64,000 bases of DNA from Pseudarthrobacter siccitolerans (lineage in GTDB: Bacteria; Actinomycetota; Actinomycetes; Actinomycetales; Micrococcaceae), in assembly GCF_001046895.1 (NCBI RefSeq), contig NZ_CAQI01000029.1:173339-237338 (forward strand), in the 5' to 3' direction. The notes below the pieces were generated by a model. It saw only the letters and a list, made by a program, of their open reading frames with translations, ran no database searches and was not told the origin of the DNA. The translations under genes and the position numbers were made by a program. Shown in pieces: positions 49,305 to 57,165 of this stretch; position 1 is the first letter of the stretch; each line of letters starts with the position of its first letter.

Positions 49305-50240
49305 AGGTTGGGAGAGGGCTGTGAGGATTCGGTTCTTGAACTCCTGCTCCCGGAAAAGATCCTTCCACTCCACCCGGACGAACAGCCACCCGTCTTCAGT
49401 GAGTGCCTTCTCCCGGCGCCGCTCCTGGAACAGAACCTCGGCCGTGGGTGCGTAGTCGAAGTATTTGACCTTCCCGTCGAACTCGAGAGCTACTTTCTTT
49501 TTTCTCCAGGCGAAATCGAGACGGTGCACGCCCAGCCGGCTCCTGACCTCGACCTGCGCCTCGGGCGTAGGCAGCTTCAGGCGTGCAAGGAGCTCACGGG
49601 TCAGCGTTTCTCCGGCTGATTCGGCGCTGGCATCCGCGTGGGCAAGTGCGAGCCGGAGGTTTCTTACTCCGCTATGGCCCGAGAGATTGTTGGCCATCGC
49701 CTTCATGCGATCGAAGTCGGCACCAAGCCGCAGCGCCTGGTCGGCGAGTATCAGTGCTTGGCGGTATTCAAGCATCATGCAGCAGTCCACGACTGTTCGC
49801 TCAAGGGCCGTCACCCTAAGCCTTCCGATGGTTGTTACTTCCGAATCGGTGTAGGGCCGGCTGTGACCCCGGACATCCTTCCCGAGCCGCTCGCTGGACG
49901 GCCGGACCCGAAGCAGGATGTGAATCAGGTCGTCCGCATTCCACAGGAAGAGCTTGTGAAGGCGTGCGGCGGAGGTGTGGCTGTAGACGAAGCTTCCCGT
50001 TGAAGTAGTCAGTGTCCCGTGGGCGTGGGCATGGATCAACTGCACGCTGCGAAGTGCGGCAGACTGCTTCTCCCAGAAGGAGGCGCGAATGTAGCAGCCG
50101 TACCTCAGGCGGACCAGGCCTCCGTGGCTGACGAGGCGCCGGATGGCTCTCGAATTGAGTCCGCTGGCATGCAGTTGGTCAGTACGCCACAGGTTTCCTG
50201 CGGCGGGCAGCTGTGGCAAAGGTGCGGAGAGCTGTGTCAT
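49266..50240 (-). CDS. AbiEi-antitoxin-like protein with C-terminal DUF559/Vsr-like domain
   Basis: This 324-residue protein has an N-terminal winged-helix resembling the AbiEi antitoxin domain (WRTDQLHASGLNSRAIRRLVSHGGLVRLRYGCYI). Its C-terminal part resembles very-short-patch-repair/DUF559 endonuclease folds: VEVRSRLGVHRLDFAWRKKKVALEFDGKVKYF and RRREKALTEDGWLFVRVEWKDLF, with an Asp and Glu pair suited to metal binding. Such single-gene proteins are frequent in actinobacteria and not tied to a known toxin; no partner toxin is adjacent. The final residues (DSVRIAGTVPGR) are encoded by repeat copy A, so the end may be repeat-derived. GC content is somewhat lower than in its neighbours. Confidence 0.75.
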   Translation of the reverse strand: MTQLSAPLPQLPAAGNLWRTDQLHASGLNSRAIRRLVSHGGLVRLRYGCYIRASFWEKQSAALRSVQLIHAHAHGTLTTSTGSFVYSHTSAARLHKLFLWNADDLIHILLRVRPSSERLGKDVRGHSRPYTDSEVTTIGRLRVTALERTVVDCCMMLEYRQALILADQALRLGADFDRMKAMANNLSGHSGVRNLRLALAHADASAESAGETLTRELLARLKLPTPEAQVEVRSRLGVHRLDFAWRKKKVALEFDGKVKYFDYAPTAEVLFQERRREKALTEDGWLFVRVEWKDLFREQEFKNRILTALSQPDSVRIAGTVPGR

Positions 50241-50327
50241 CCACCAAGCTTCAGGTGCCTCCGCCGTCCGGGGCGAGGGCCACCGTCGTTATGTGGAAAG
50301 TCCCGCAATCGCCGGAACGATGCCGGA

Positions 50328-50398
50328 TCGCCGGAACGATGCCGGGCCGCCGGAACGTTCCAGCGTCCGGACACCGTTCCAGCGATTTCGACGGCGGT
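50328..50398 (+). repeat. 71-bp REP-like repeat, copy B
   Basis: This is the partner of copy A. An extra 19-bp unit (TCGCCGGAACGATGCCGGA, from 50309) precedes it. It lies just upstream of the Y-family polymerase gene and has no coding role. Confidence 0.75.
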
Positions 50399-50446
50399 CG
50401 GCGGAGACGGTGGTGCGCAGACCGTGGCCGGGGCAGACTGGGGCTT

Positions 50447-51517
50447 GTGAATGAACCGTGGGTGCTGCATGTGGACCTTGACCAGTTCATCGCGGCCGTA
50501 GAGGTGCTCCGCCGGCCCGAACTGGCGGGCAAGGCGGTGATTATCGGCGGCCGCGGCGACCCCACCGAGCGGGCAGTGGTTTCGACGGCGTCCTACGAGG
50601 CCAGGGAGTACGGCGTCGGCTCGGGTATGCCGCTGCGCATCGCCGCGCGGAAAGTGCCCGACGCCGTTATCCTGCCGGTTGACCAGGAGGCGTACCTGGA
50701 AGCATCCGACAAAGTCATGGCGGTCCTGCGCTCGCAACCCGGGGCCACCGTTCAGGTGCTGGGCTGGGACGAAGCGTTTGTTGGGGTGCAGGCGGAGGAC
50801 CCCGAGGCCTATGCCCGGCAGCTGCAGCGCGCCGTCCTTGAAGAGACACGGCTGCACTGCAGTGTGGGCATCGGTGACACCCTGGTCCGGGCAAAGGTGG
50901 CCACGACGTTCGGCAAGCCCGCCGGTGTCTTCCGGCTCACCGAACAGAACTGGCTTGAGGTGATGGGGAGCCGGCCCACCATCGAGCTGTGGGGCGTGGG
51001 AACGAAGGTTTCGCGCCGCCTCGCCACACTCGGCATCAAAACCGTTGCCGAGCTTGCTGCGTCCAACCCCGAGGACCTGGTCCCTGAGTTCGGGCCGAAG
51101 ATGGGCCCGTGGTACGCCCAGCTTGGGCGGGGCGACGGTGCGCGGGAAGTGGATGACACGCCCTGGGTGGCGCGCGGGCACAGCCGTGAAACCACGTTCC
51201 AGCGTGATCTGACGGAACCCGGGCAGATCGACGACGCCGTCCGCGAGCTGGCAGCGCACGTCCTCGAGGATGTCGCAGGCGAGGGGCGGCCGGTGGTGGG
51301 ACTCACGCTCAAGGTCCGGTATGCCCCGTTCATCACCAAGACGTACGCCCGGAAGATCCCCCAGACGTCAGACCCTGCGGAAGTACTGGCCCGGGCCCTT
51401 GACCTCGTGGCGAAAATCGAGCCGGACCGCCCCATCCGGCTCCTCGGGTTGCGCGCCGAAATGGCGATGCCCGAGGACTCCCGCCAAGGGCATACCCCCA
51501 CCCGCAGCGGTTGGTGA
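50447..51517 (+). CDS. Y-family DNA polymerase (DinB/Pol IV-like)
   Basis: This 356-residue protein starts at a GTG giving MNEPWVLHVDLDQFIAAVEVLRRPELAG. The Y-family catalytic palm is seen in HVDLDQFIAAVE and WDEAFVGV (Asp/Asp-Glu), with STASYEAREYGVGSGMP, SVGIGDTLVRAKVATTFGKPAGV, a helix-hairpin-helix (WGVGTKVSRRLATLGIKTVAELA) and a C-terminal little-finger domain. It lacks the C-terminal clamp-binding tail seen in many Pol IV proteins, and the usual FFA after DxD is FIA. It would copy past damaged bases. The longer upstream frame runs through repeat B and was rejected. Confidence 0.88.
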   Translation: MNEPWVLHVDLDQFIAAVEVLRRPELAGKAVIIGGRGDPTERAVVSTASYEAREYGVGSGMPLRIAARKVPDAVILPVDQEAYLEASDKVMAVLRSQPGATVQVLGWDEAFVGVQAEDPEAYARQLQRAVLEETRLHCSVGIGDTLVRAKVATTFGKPAGVFRLTEQNWLEVMGSRPTIELWGVGTKVSRRLATLGIKTVAELAASNPEDLVPEFGPKMGPWYAQLGRGDGAREVDDTPWVARGHSRETTFQRDLTEPGQIDDAVRELAAHVLEDVAGEGRPVVGLTLKVRYAPFITKTYARKIPQTSDPAEVLARALDLVAKIEPDRPIRLLGLRAEMAMPEDSRQGHTPTRSGW

Positions 51518-51552
51518 CGGGTCCCGGTGCTCGACTGGAAGGGGAGAAACAG

Positions 51553-51586
51553 AACGGCGGCGGATCCTTGGGGATCCGCCGCCGTT
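51553..51586 (+). terminator. bidirectional terminator between polymerase and CsbD genes
   Basis: A perfect 15-bp stem (AACGGCGGCGGATCC, loop TTGG, complementary arm) is followed by TCGCTCT on the plus strand. It lies between convergent genes. Confidence 0.85.
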
Positions 51587-51635
51587 TCGCTCTGTTACAG
51601 CCCGCCTGGTTAAGCCGGACTGCCGCAGGAAGAGG

Positions 51636-51812
51636 CTAGTCGCGCTTGAACTCGTCCTTGACGCTTTCGCCGACCTTCTTGGCGTCAGCCTTGACCTGGT
51701 CGGTCTGGCCTTCAGCCTTCAGACGGTCATTGTCGGTGGCATTGCCCGTTGCTTCCTTGGCCTTGCCGCCGAGGTCTTCTGCTGCGTTACTGATCTTGTC
51801 TCCGAGGCCCAT
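51636..51812 (-). CDS. CsbD family stress protein
   Basis: This 58-residue hydrophilic protein reads MGLGDKISNAAEDLGGKAKE, then ATGNATDNDRLKAEGQTDQ and a Lys/Glu-rich end (VKADAKKVGESVKDEFKRD). It matches CsbD-family proteins in length and in the GKAKEATGN...DRLKAEGQ pattern. CsbD genes are general-stress or SigB-controlled in Bacillus; the molecular role is unknown. A GGAGG site lies 8 bases before the ATG. It is too short for many gene callers. Confidence 0.88.
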   Translation of the reverse strand: MGLGDKISNAAEDLGGKAKEATGNATDNDRLKAEGQTDQVKADAKKVGESVKDEFKRD

Positions 51813-51954
51813 GGTGGTGGCCTCCTTTCGTTTCCGTTGATCAAACAGTGCCTTTTCACCCTAACACGAAGCTTACTTACTATTTCAAGCCTCTTGTGTT
51901 CCGGACCGCTGGGGGTGCCTGTCGATTGTCGGAGCCCGCCGCTAGGCTCGGAAC

Positions 51955-52416
51955 ATGGACCACAGCATGAGCCTCACCCAGCACATCCAGGCGCCACCGG
52001 AAAAAGTATGGTCCGTTATCACGGACATCCCCGGCTCGGCGGCCACCCTTTCCGGGGTTGATTCCGTCCAGCTCCTCACCGACGGCCCGTACGGCGAGGG
52101 GACGCGCTGGAAGGAGACCCGGAAGATGTTCGGAAAGGCTGAAACGGTGGAGATGTGGGTGTCCGAAGCCGAGCCGGGCCGCAGCACCACCGTTAAGGCC
52201 GAGCAGGGCGGCGCGGACTACACCACCCGGTTCAGCCTCGCCCCGCGTGACGGCGGTACGGACCTCACCCTCACGTTCGGTGCCGAGATCATCAAGCCCA
52301 CCCTCGCCAGCAAGATCATGATGCTGCTGTTCGGCAGGATGGGCATGGCCGCCACCCGGAAGGCCCTCACGAAGGACTTGACGGAGATCGCCGCCAAAGC
52401 GGAATCGCTCCCGTAG
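51955..52416 (+). CDS. SRPBCC (START-like) domain protein
   Basis: This 153-residue protein begins MDHSMSLTQHIQAPPEKVWSVITDIPGSAATLSGVDSVQLL, contains EGTRWKETRKMFGKAETVEMWV and DGGTDLTLTFGAEI, and ends with a helix (MAATRKALTKDLTEIAAKAE). This is the polyketide-cyclase/SRPBCC helix-grip fold that binds hydrophobic ligands in a deep pocket. The ligand is unknown. Its stop shares a base with the GTG of the pentapeptide-repeat gene, so the two form an operon. Confidence 0.85.
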   Translation: MDHSMSLTQHIQAPPEKVWSVITDIPGSAATLSGVDSVQLLTDGPYGEGTRWKETRKMFGKAETVEMWVSEAEPGRSTTVKAEQGGADYTTRFSLAPRDGGTDLTLTFGAEIIKPTLASKIMMLLFGRMGMAATRKALTKDLTEIAAKAESLP

Positions 52417-53111
52417 TGGCGGCGGCTCCGGCCGGTCGCGGCGGCACAGCTAAAGCCGGCGCGTCCAAAATTACGGCCCCCAGGCTCTCGCCTGTGGTGT
52501 TGCAGGACCTGGATGAGGATCCCGGACGGGGTTTCCGGCGTGGTGCAAGGCACGACGGCGTCCGGTACAGGCGTGTGGAGGCCGACGGCCTGGAATTGGG
52601 CGGCACGGATTTTGCCGAGTGTGAGTTCCAGGGCATTTCCTTCAATGACACCCAACTGCGTGGTTCATCCTTTCGCGACTGCATCCTCGCCGAGTTGTAC
52701 GCGCCCGTCTTTCGGGCCGCCCGGAGCACCTGGCGGGACGTTGAGCTGCGGAACCCCCGCCTGGGATCGGCGGAACTGTATGAGAGCGGCTGGCAGTCGG
52801 TCCGCATCGACGGCGGCAAGCTGGACTTCCTCAACCTGCGCGGCGCCAAGCTCACGGATGTCCTGATCACTGACTGCATCATCAATGAGCTGGACCTCGG
52901 TTCGGCATCGGGGACCAGGGTGGCGCTGAAGAACTGCACCATCGGCTCGCTTGACGTTAGCGGCGCAAGGCTCAAGGACTTCGATCTGCGCGTCACGGAA
53001 TTCCGGAGCATCAGCGGGCTCGGCAGCCTGGCCGGTGTGGTGATCGACGACTACCAGCTGAGTCTGCTGGCACCCCTGCTCGCGGCGCACCTGGGCGTTA
53101 CGGTCCTCTAA
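52416..53111 (+). CDS. pentapeptide-repeat-like protein
   Basis: This 231-residue protein starts at an overlapping GTG. After a basic, disordered N-terminus it shows A(D/N)LXX-type repeats: GLELGGTDFAECEFQGISFNDTQLRGSSFRDCILAELY, LDFLNLRGAKLTDVLITDCIINELDLGSASGTRVALKNC and IGSLDVSGARLKDFDLR. This should form a right-handed beta-helix. A C-terminal helical segment (LSLLAPLLAAHLGV) caps it. The repeats are irregular, unlike the gyrase-binding MfpA/Qnr proteins, so quinolone protection is not implied. Function is unknown. Confidence 0.83.
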   Translation: MAAAPAGRGGTAKAGASKITAPRLSPVVLQDLDEDPGRGFRRGARHDGVRYRRVEADGLELGGTDFAECEFQGISFNDTQLRGSSFRDCILAELYAPVFRAARSTWRDVELRNPRLGSAELYESGWQSVRIDGGKLDFLNLRGAKLTDVLITDCIINELDLGSASGTRVALKNCTIGSLDVSGARLKDFDLRVTEFRSISGLGSLAGVVIDDYQLSLLAPLLAAHLGVTVL

Positions 53112-53113
53112 TC

Positions 53114-53181
53114 CCGGAGTTTTTGTCCACATATGCTGACTTCAGGGCGGGTTAGGCCTGCATATCTGGACAAAAACTCGG
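53114..53181. repeat. long inverted repeat between the pentapeptide gene and paa operon
   Basis: GGAGTTTTTGTCCACATATG in the left arm (53114-53136) is mirrored by the right arm at 53160-53181 with two differences; the 23-base loop is GC-rich. It begins 3 bases after the pentapeptide-gene stop. It could act as a terminator (the right arm carries AAAAA, so the minus strand has the U-run) or be a mobile repeat unit. Confidence 0.7.
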
Positions 53182-53213
53182 AAGGTACGCAACGGATGCG
53201 CGCCCGTGTACTA

Positions 53214-53237
53214 TTTACAGAACGAACGGTCGGTAAG
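53214..53237 (+). promoter_or_regulatory. PaaR-type TetR operator upstream of the thiolase operon
   Basis: The 24-bp site has the core GAACGAACGGTCGGTAA and matches the site at 61694-61717 at 19 of 24 positions. It overlaps or directly follows a possible TACTAT -10 box (53209-53214). TetR-family PaaR repressors, released by phenylacetyl-CoA, use such ACCG(A/T)C-type palindromes in other bacteria. Confidence 0.65.
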
Positions 53238-53293
53238 TGGGGGAGTTGTCGGCCGCAGATGACAGTGCTGTTTATCGCGTGAAGGGTGTTTCC

Positions 53294-54520
53294 ATGGCTG
53301 CAACCGCAGGTCCGCAGGCTTTCCTTGTTGGCGGGGTCCGAACGCCGGTGGGCAAATACGGCGGCGCGCTGTCGTCCATCCGCCCCGATGACCTGGCGGC
53401 CCTGGTGGTCCGGGAAGCTGTAAACCGGGCTGGCCTGGACCCGGACAGCATCGACGAAGTGATCCTGGGCAACGCCAACGGGGCCGGGGAGGAAAACCGG
53501 AACGTGGCACGGATGGCCATCCTGCTCGCCGGGCTGCCCCTCCATATCCCGGGCATCACCGTCAACAGGCTCTGCGCTTCGGGCCTGAGCGCCATCATCC
53601 AGGCAAGCCACATGATCAAGGCCGGCGCCGCGGACATTGTGATCGCGGGCGGTGTTGAGTCCATGAGCCGGGCGCCCTGGGTCCAGGAGAAGCCAACCGC
53701 CGCCTTTGCCAAGCCTGGCCAGATTTTCGACACTTCCATCGGCTGGCGCTTCACCAACCCCCGGTTCCACAAGGGCGAGCTGTCCCGCGACGGGAAAATG
53801 ACTTACGCCATGCCGGAAACCGCGGAAGAAGTGGCCCGCGTGGACAACATTTTCCGCGAGGACGCCGATGCCTTCGCCGTCCGCTCGCACCAGCGTGCCC
53901 TGGACGCCATCGCTGCCGGCCGTTTCAAGGACGAGATCGTCCCGGTCACCGTCAAGACCCGCAAATCCGAGCATGTTGTGGACACGGACGAAGGTCCCCG
54001 CGAAGGCACCACCCTGGACGTCCTCGCCGGACTGAAGCCGGTAACACACGGCGGTACCGTAGTCACGGCCGGCAACTCCTCGTCGCTGAACGACGGCGCC
54101 TCAGCGATTATCGTCGCCTCGGAGGCAGCCATCGAACGGCTGGGCCTCACGCCGCGCGCCCGGATTATCGACGGCGCCTCTGCCGGCTGTGAGCCGGAAA
54201 TCATGGGTATCGGCCCGGTGCCCGCCACGCAGAAGATCCTGAAGCGGACCGGCCTCAGCGTAGGTGACCTTGGCGCCGTCGAGCTTAATGAAGCCTTTGC
54301 CACGCAGTCCCTGGCGTGCATCCGCCGGCTGGGCCTGGACCCGGACATTGTGAACCTCGACGGCGGCGCTATCGCTTTGGGGCACCCGCTGGGTTCCAGC
54401 GGGGCCCGGATCGCCATCACGCTGCTGGGGCGGATGGAGCGAGAAGACGCCAAGGTGGGGCTGGCCACGATGTGCATTGGTGTGGGCCAGGGTACTGCAA
54501 TGCTGCTGGAGAAGGTCTGA
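53294..54520 (+). CDS. acetyl-CoA acyltransferase (3-oxoadipyl-CoA thiolase type)
   Basis: This 408-residue thiolase has the nucleophile Cys in VNRLCASGLSAI, NEAFATQSLACIR, GGAIALGHPLGSSGARI and CIGVGQGTA. The CIGVGQG form is usual in PaaJ/PcaF 3-oxoadipyl-CoA thiolases, where most others have CIGGGQG. In the paa pathway it cleaves 3-oxoadipyl-CoA to succinyl-CoA and acetyl-CoA, and also acts on dehydrosuberyl-CoA. The ATG follows a short AAGGGTG site and lies 57 bases after the PaaR-like operator. The next gene starts within its stop codon. Confidence 0.88.
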   Translation: MAATAGPQAFLVGGVRTPVGKYGGALSSIRPDDLAALVVREAVNRAGLDPDSIDEVILGNANGAGEENRNVARMAILLAGLPLHIPGITVNRLCASGLSAIIQASHMIKAGAADIVIAGGVESMSRAPWVQEKPTAAFAKPGQIFDTSIGWRFTNPRFHKGELSRDGKMTYAMPETAEEVARVDNIFREDADAFAVRSHQRALDAIAAGRFKDEIVPVTVKTRKSEHVVDTDEGPREGTTLDVLAGLKPVTHGGTVVTAGNSSSLNDGASAIIVASEAAIERLGLTPRARIIDGASAGCEPEIMGIGPVPATQKILKRTGLSVGDLGAVELNEAFATQSLACIRRLGLDPDIVNLDGGAIALGHPLGSSGARIAITLLGRMEREDAKVGLATMCIGVGQGTAMLLEKV

Positions 54521-55359
54521 TGGCGGGCGCAGTGGACCTGGCGGCGGAGAAGTTCCATGCGCTGCTGGTGGAGGAGCGTACCGACCGCGTGGTGGTGCTC
54601 CTCAACCGGCCCGACGTGCGGAACGCGATCGACCAGCAGATGGTGGATGAACTCCACGTGGTCTGCGCCGCCCTCGAACAGAACCCGAAGGTGCTGATCA
54701 TTGCAGGTGTTGACGGCGTCTTCGCCTCCGGCGCGGACATCGGCCAGCTGCGCGAGCGGCGCCGGGACGATGCCCTGCAGGGGATCAATTCCACGATTTT
54801 CGTCCGGATCGCCAAGCTGCCCATGCCGGTAATTGCCGCGCTTGACGGGTACTGCCTGGGCGGCGGGGCGGAGCTGGCCTATGCTGCGGACTTCCGGATC
54901 GGCACTCCCAACGTTCGGATCGGCAACCCGGAAACCGGCCTGGGTATCCTTGCCGCCGCGGGGGCGAGCTGGCGGCTCAAGGAACTGGTGGGGGAGCCTG
55001 TTGCCAAGCAGATCCTCCTCGCCGGGCGGGTACTTGGCGCGGATGAAGCCCTCGGGGTGAACCTCATCACCGGGATCCACGAGCCGGAAGTCCTGCTGGA
55101 TGCCGCCCATGACCTGGCGGACCGGGTCGGCCGGCAGGACCCGTTGGCGGTGCGTATCACCAAGTCGGTGTTCCATGCCCCCGCCGAGGCGCACCCGCTG
55201 ATTGACCAGCTGGCCCAGGGAATCCTTTTTGAGTCCGAGGCCAAGTTCGACCGGATGCAGAAGTTCCTGGACCGGAACGCGGAGAAGAAAGCCGCCAGGA
55301 GCGCCGCTGAGGGTGCCGGCGCGAACACTGAGACTGAGACCGGAGAAAAGAATTCATGA
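54520..55359 (+). CDS. enoyl-CoA hydratase/isomerase (paa pathway)
   Basis: This 279-residue crotonase-fold protein has VVVLLNRPDVRNAIDQQMVDEL, the oxyanion-hole segment GVFASGADIGQL, and GYCLGGGAELAYAADFRIGT with NPETGLGILAAAGASWRL; Glu in NPETG is the expected acid. The C-terminal tail of about 25 residues is Ala/Thr/Glu-rich. In the operon context it likely does a PaaF- or PaaG-type hydration or isomerisation of ring-opened phenylacetate CoA esters. Sequence alone does not choose between them. It overlaps the genes on both sides. Confidence 0.85.
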   Translation: MAGAVDLAAEKFHALLVEERTDRVVVLLNRPDVRNAIDQQMVDELHVVCAALEQNPKVLIIAGVDGVFASGADIGQLRERRRDDALQGINSTIFVRIAKLPMPVIAALDGYCLGGGAELAYAADFRIGTPNVRIGNPETGLGILAAAGASWRLKELVGEPVAKQILLAGRVLGADEALGVNLITGIHEPEVLLDAAHDLADRVGRQDPLAVRITKSVFHAPAEAHPLIDQLAQGILFESEAKFDRMQKFLDRNAEKKAARSAAEGAGANTETETGEKNS

Positions 55360-56228
55360 ACACACCACAACTTTCCCCCGGCCTCCCGGCACGGGTGGGC
55401 GTCCTGGGTGGCGGCCGCATGGGGGCGGGCATCGCGCATGCCTTCCTCGTCAAGGGAGCCGACGTACTGGTGATCGAGCGTGACGACCAGTCGGCAGAGG
55501 CGGCCCGGGAACGGGTGGAATCCGCGGCGGCCAAGAGCATTGAGCGCGGAGCCGTCGACGCCAACCTGGACGAACTGGTGTCACGGCTGGCCGTGGGGGT
55601 GGATTACGACGACTTCAAGGACCGGCAACTGGTGGTCGAGGCGGTGCCGGAGGACTGGGACCTGAAAGTGACAGCGCTGCGCGGCATCGAGGACCGGTTG
55701 CCCGACGACGGGTACCTGGCGTCCAACACCTCCTCCCTGTCCGTGGACGGCCTGGCCGGCGAGCTGAAGCGCCCGGAAAGTTTCCTGGGGCTGCATTTCT
55801 TCAACCCGGTCCCGGCGTCCACCCTCATCGAGGTGGTGCTCGGAAAGCGTACGTCTCCCGGACTCGCCGCCGCGGCCAAAGGGTGGGTTGAGGCACTCGG
55901 CAAGACCGCCGTCGTCGTCAATGACGCTCCCGGTTTCGCGTCCTCAAGGCTGGGCGTGGCCATCGCCCTGGAGGCAATGCGCATGGTGGAGGAGGGCGTC
56001 GCGTCCGCCGAAGACATCGACGCCGCCATGGTCCTGGGTTACAAACACCCCACAGGCCCGCTGAAAACCACGGACATCGTGGGGCTGGACGTCCGGCTGG
56101 GCATAGCCGAGTACTTGCACTCCACGCTGGGTGAACGCTTCGCGCCGCCGCAGATCCTGAAGGACAAGGTGGCGCGGGGTGAGCTGGGACGCAAGACCGG
56201 GAAGGGCTTTTTTGACTGGCCCAGCTAA
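55356..56228 (+). CDS. 3-hydroxyacyl-CoA dehydrogenase (PaaH-like)
   Basis: This 290-residue protein has an N-terminal NAD-binding GVLGGGRMGAGIAHAFLVKGADV, the ASNTSSLSVDGLAGELKRPESFLGLHFFNPVP catalytic His segment, and NDAPGFASSRLGVAIALEAMRMVEEGVAS with a C-terminal dimerisation domain ending GRKTGKGFFDWP. It oxidises 3-hydroxyadipyl-CoA to 3-oxoadipyl-CoA in the paa route. The ATGA overlap with the hydratase gene gives a three-gene operon. Confidence 0.88.
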   Translation: MNTPQLSPGLPARVGVLGGGRMGAGIAHAFLVKGADVLVIERDDQSAEAARERVESAAAKSIERGAVDANLDELVSRLAVGVDYDDFKDRQLVVEAVPEDWDLKVTALRGIEDRLPDDGYLASNTSSLSVDGLAGELKRPESFLGLHFFNPVPASTLIEVVLGKRTSPGLAAAAKGWVEALGKTAVVVNDAPGFASSRLGVAIALEAMRMVEEGVASAEDIDAAMVLGYKHPTGPLKTTDIVGLDVRLGIAEYLHSTLGERFAPPQILKDKVARGELGRKTGKGFFDWPS

Positions 56229-56237
56229 CGCAGCCTG

Positions 56238-56471
56238 TTAGTCGAAGAATCCCACGATGTAGCCGACGAAGTAGAGCAACGCCAACAGGACCACCACCGC
56301 GATCGCAGCGATCACGATTACCTGGGTGCTCTTCTTTGTGCCGTGTTCGTCGTGGCCTTGCGGGCCGGTGGTGGAGGCTTCGCCGGGCGGCGTTTCGCCC
56401 GGTGGCACTCCGCCGCCCGGCTCCAGGCCGGTCAGCTTGTCGTTCTCCGGGTCCGGATTGGTTCCTGACAC
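56238..56471 (-). CDS. DUF6480-like small membrane protein
   Basis: This 77-residue protein has a hydrophilic N-terminus with GLEPGGGVPPGETPPGEAS, a block typical of DUF6480 proteins, and one C-terminal transmembrane helix (VIVIAAIAVVVLLALLYFVGYIVGFFD). Function is unknown. It lies tail-to-tail with the 3-hydroxyacyl-CoA dehydrogenase gene, 9 bases apart. Confidence 0.8.
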   Translation of the reverse strand: MSGTNPDPENDKLTGLEPGGGVPPGETPPGEASTTGPQGHDEHGTKKSTQVIVIAAIAVVVLLALLYFVGYIVGFFD

Positions 56472-56546
56472 GTCATCTCCCTCGTTTGCTGTCCCGGGTC
56501 CGTGCCCAGCCTAACGGGCTGCGGAGGTTGGACCTAGGCTGGTGCA

Positions 56547-57155
56547 GTGACTTTCCTTGAACCCCTTACCCTGACCGGACGGTATGTAACCCTCGAGCCG
56601 CTGTCCGTGGAACATCACGATGGACTTATTGAGGCGGCCACTGACGGCGAGCTGTGGCGGCTCTGGTACACCTCGGTGCCGGCTCCCGATGAAATGGCGG
56701 CCGAGGTTAAGCGGCGGCTTGCGCTGCAGGAGCAAGGCTCCATGCTGCCCTTCACCACCCGGTTGAACGATCCGGCTACGGGCGGCCAGGGCAGGATTAT
56801 CGGGATGACCACCTACATGAATGTCGACGCCGGCACTCCCCGTGTGGAGATCGGCTCCACCTGGAATGCCGCTTCCGTGCAGGGGACCGGGACGAATCCG
56901 GACTCCAAGCTGCTGCTCCTGCGCCACGCGTTTGAGGCGCTGGGCTGCCCGGCCGTGGAGTTCCGGACGCACTGGCTCAACCACCAGTCGCGTGAGGCCA
57001 TCGCGCGGCTCGGGGCGAAGCAGGACGGCGTGCTCCGCAACCATTCCAGGACACGGGACGGGATTCTCCGCGACACCGTGGTGTTCTCCATCCTCGAACA
57101 CGAATGGCCCATGGTCCGCGCCGGGCTCGAATACCGGCTGGCCCGGCGCGGGTGA
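56547..57155 (+). CDS. GNAT family N-acetyltransferase (RimJ/RimL-like)
   Basis: This 202-residue protein starts at a GTG: MTFLEPLTLTGRYVTLEPLSVEHHDGLIEAA. It includes IGMTTYMNVDAGTPRVEIGSTWNAASVQGTGTNPDSKLLLLRHAFEALG and VEFRTHWLNHQSREAIARLGAKQDGVLRNH, the standard acetyl-CoA-binding and C-terminal motifs of RimL-like acetyltransferases. The pyrophosphate loop QGTGTN is a variant of QGxGxG. The substrate is unknown. Confidence 0.88.
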   Translation: MTFLEPLTLTGRYVTLEPLSVEHHDGLIEAATDGELWRLWYTSVPAPDEMAAEVKRRLALQEQGSMLPFTTRLNDPATGGQGRIIGMTTYMNVDAGTPRVEIGSTWNAASVQGTGTNPDSKLLLLRHAFEALGCPAVEFRTHWLNHQSREAIARLGAKQDGVLRNHSRTRDGILRDTVVFSILEHEWPMVRAGLEYRLARRG

Positions 57156-57165
57156 GGGCGGTTAG

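Noticed and set aside
52416..53111. Quinolone-resistance (Qnr/MfpA) pentapeptide protein
   Set aside because: The repeats are irregular and the protein has basic and helical ends unlike those gyrase mimics; nothing in context supports it.
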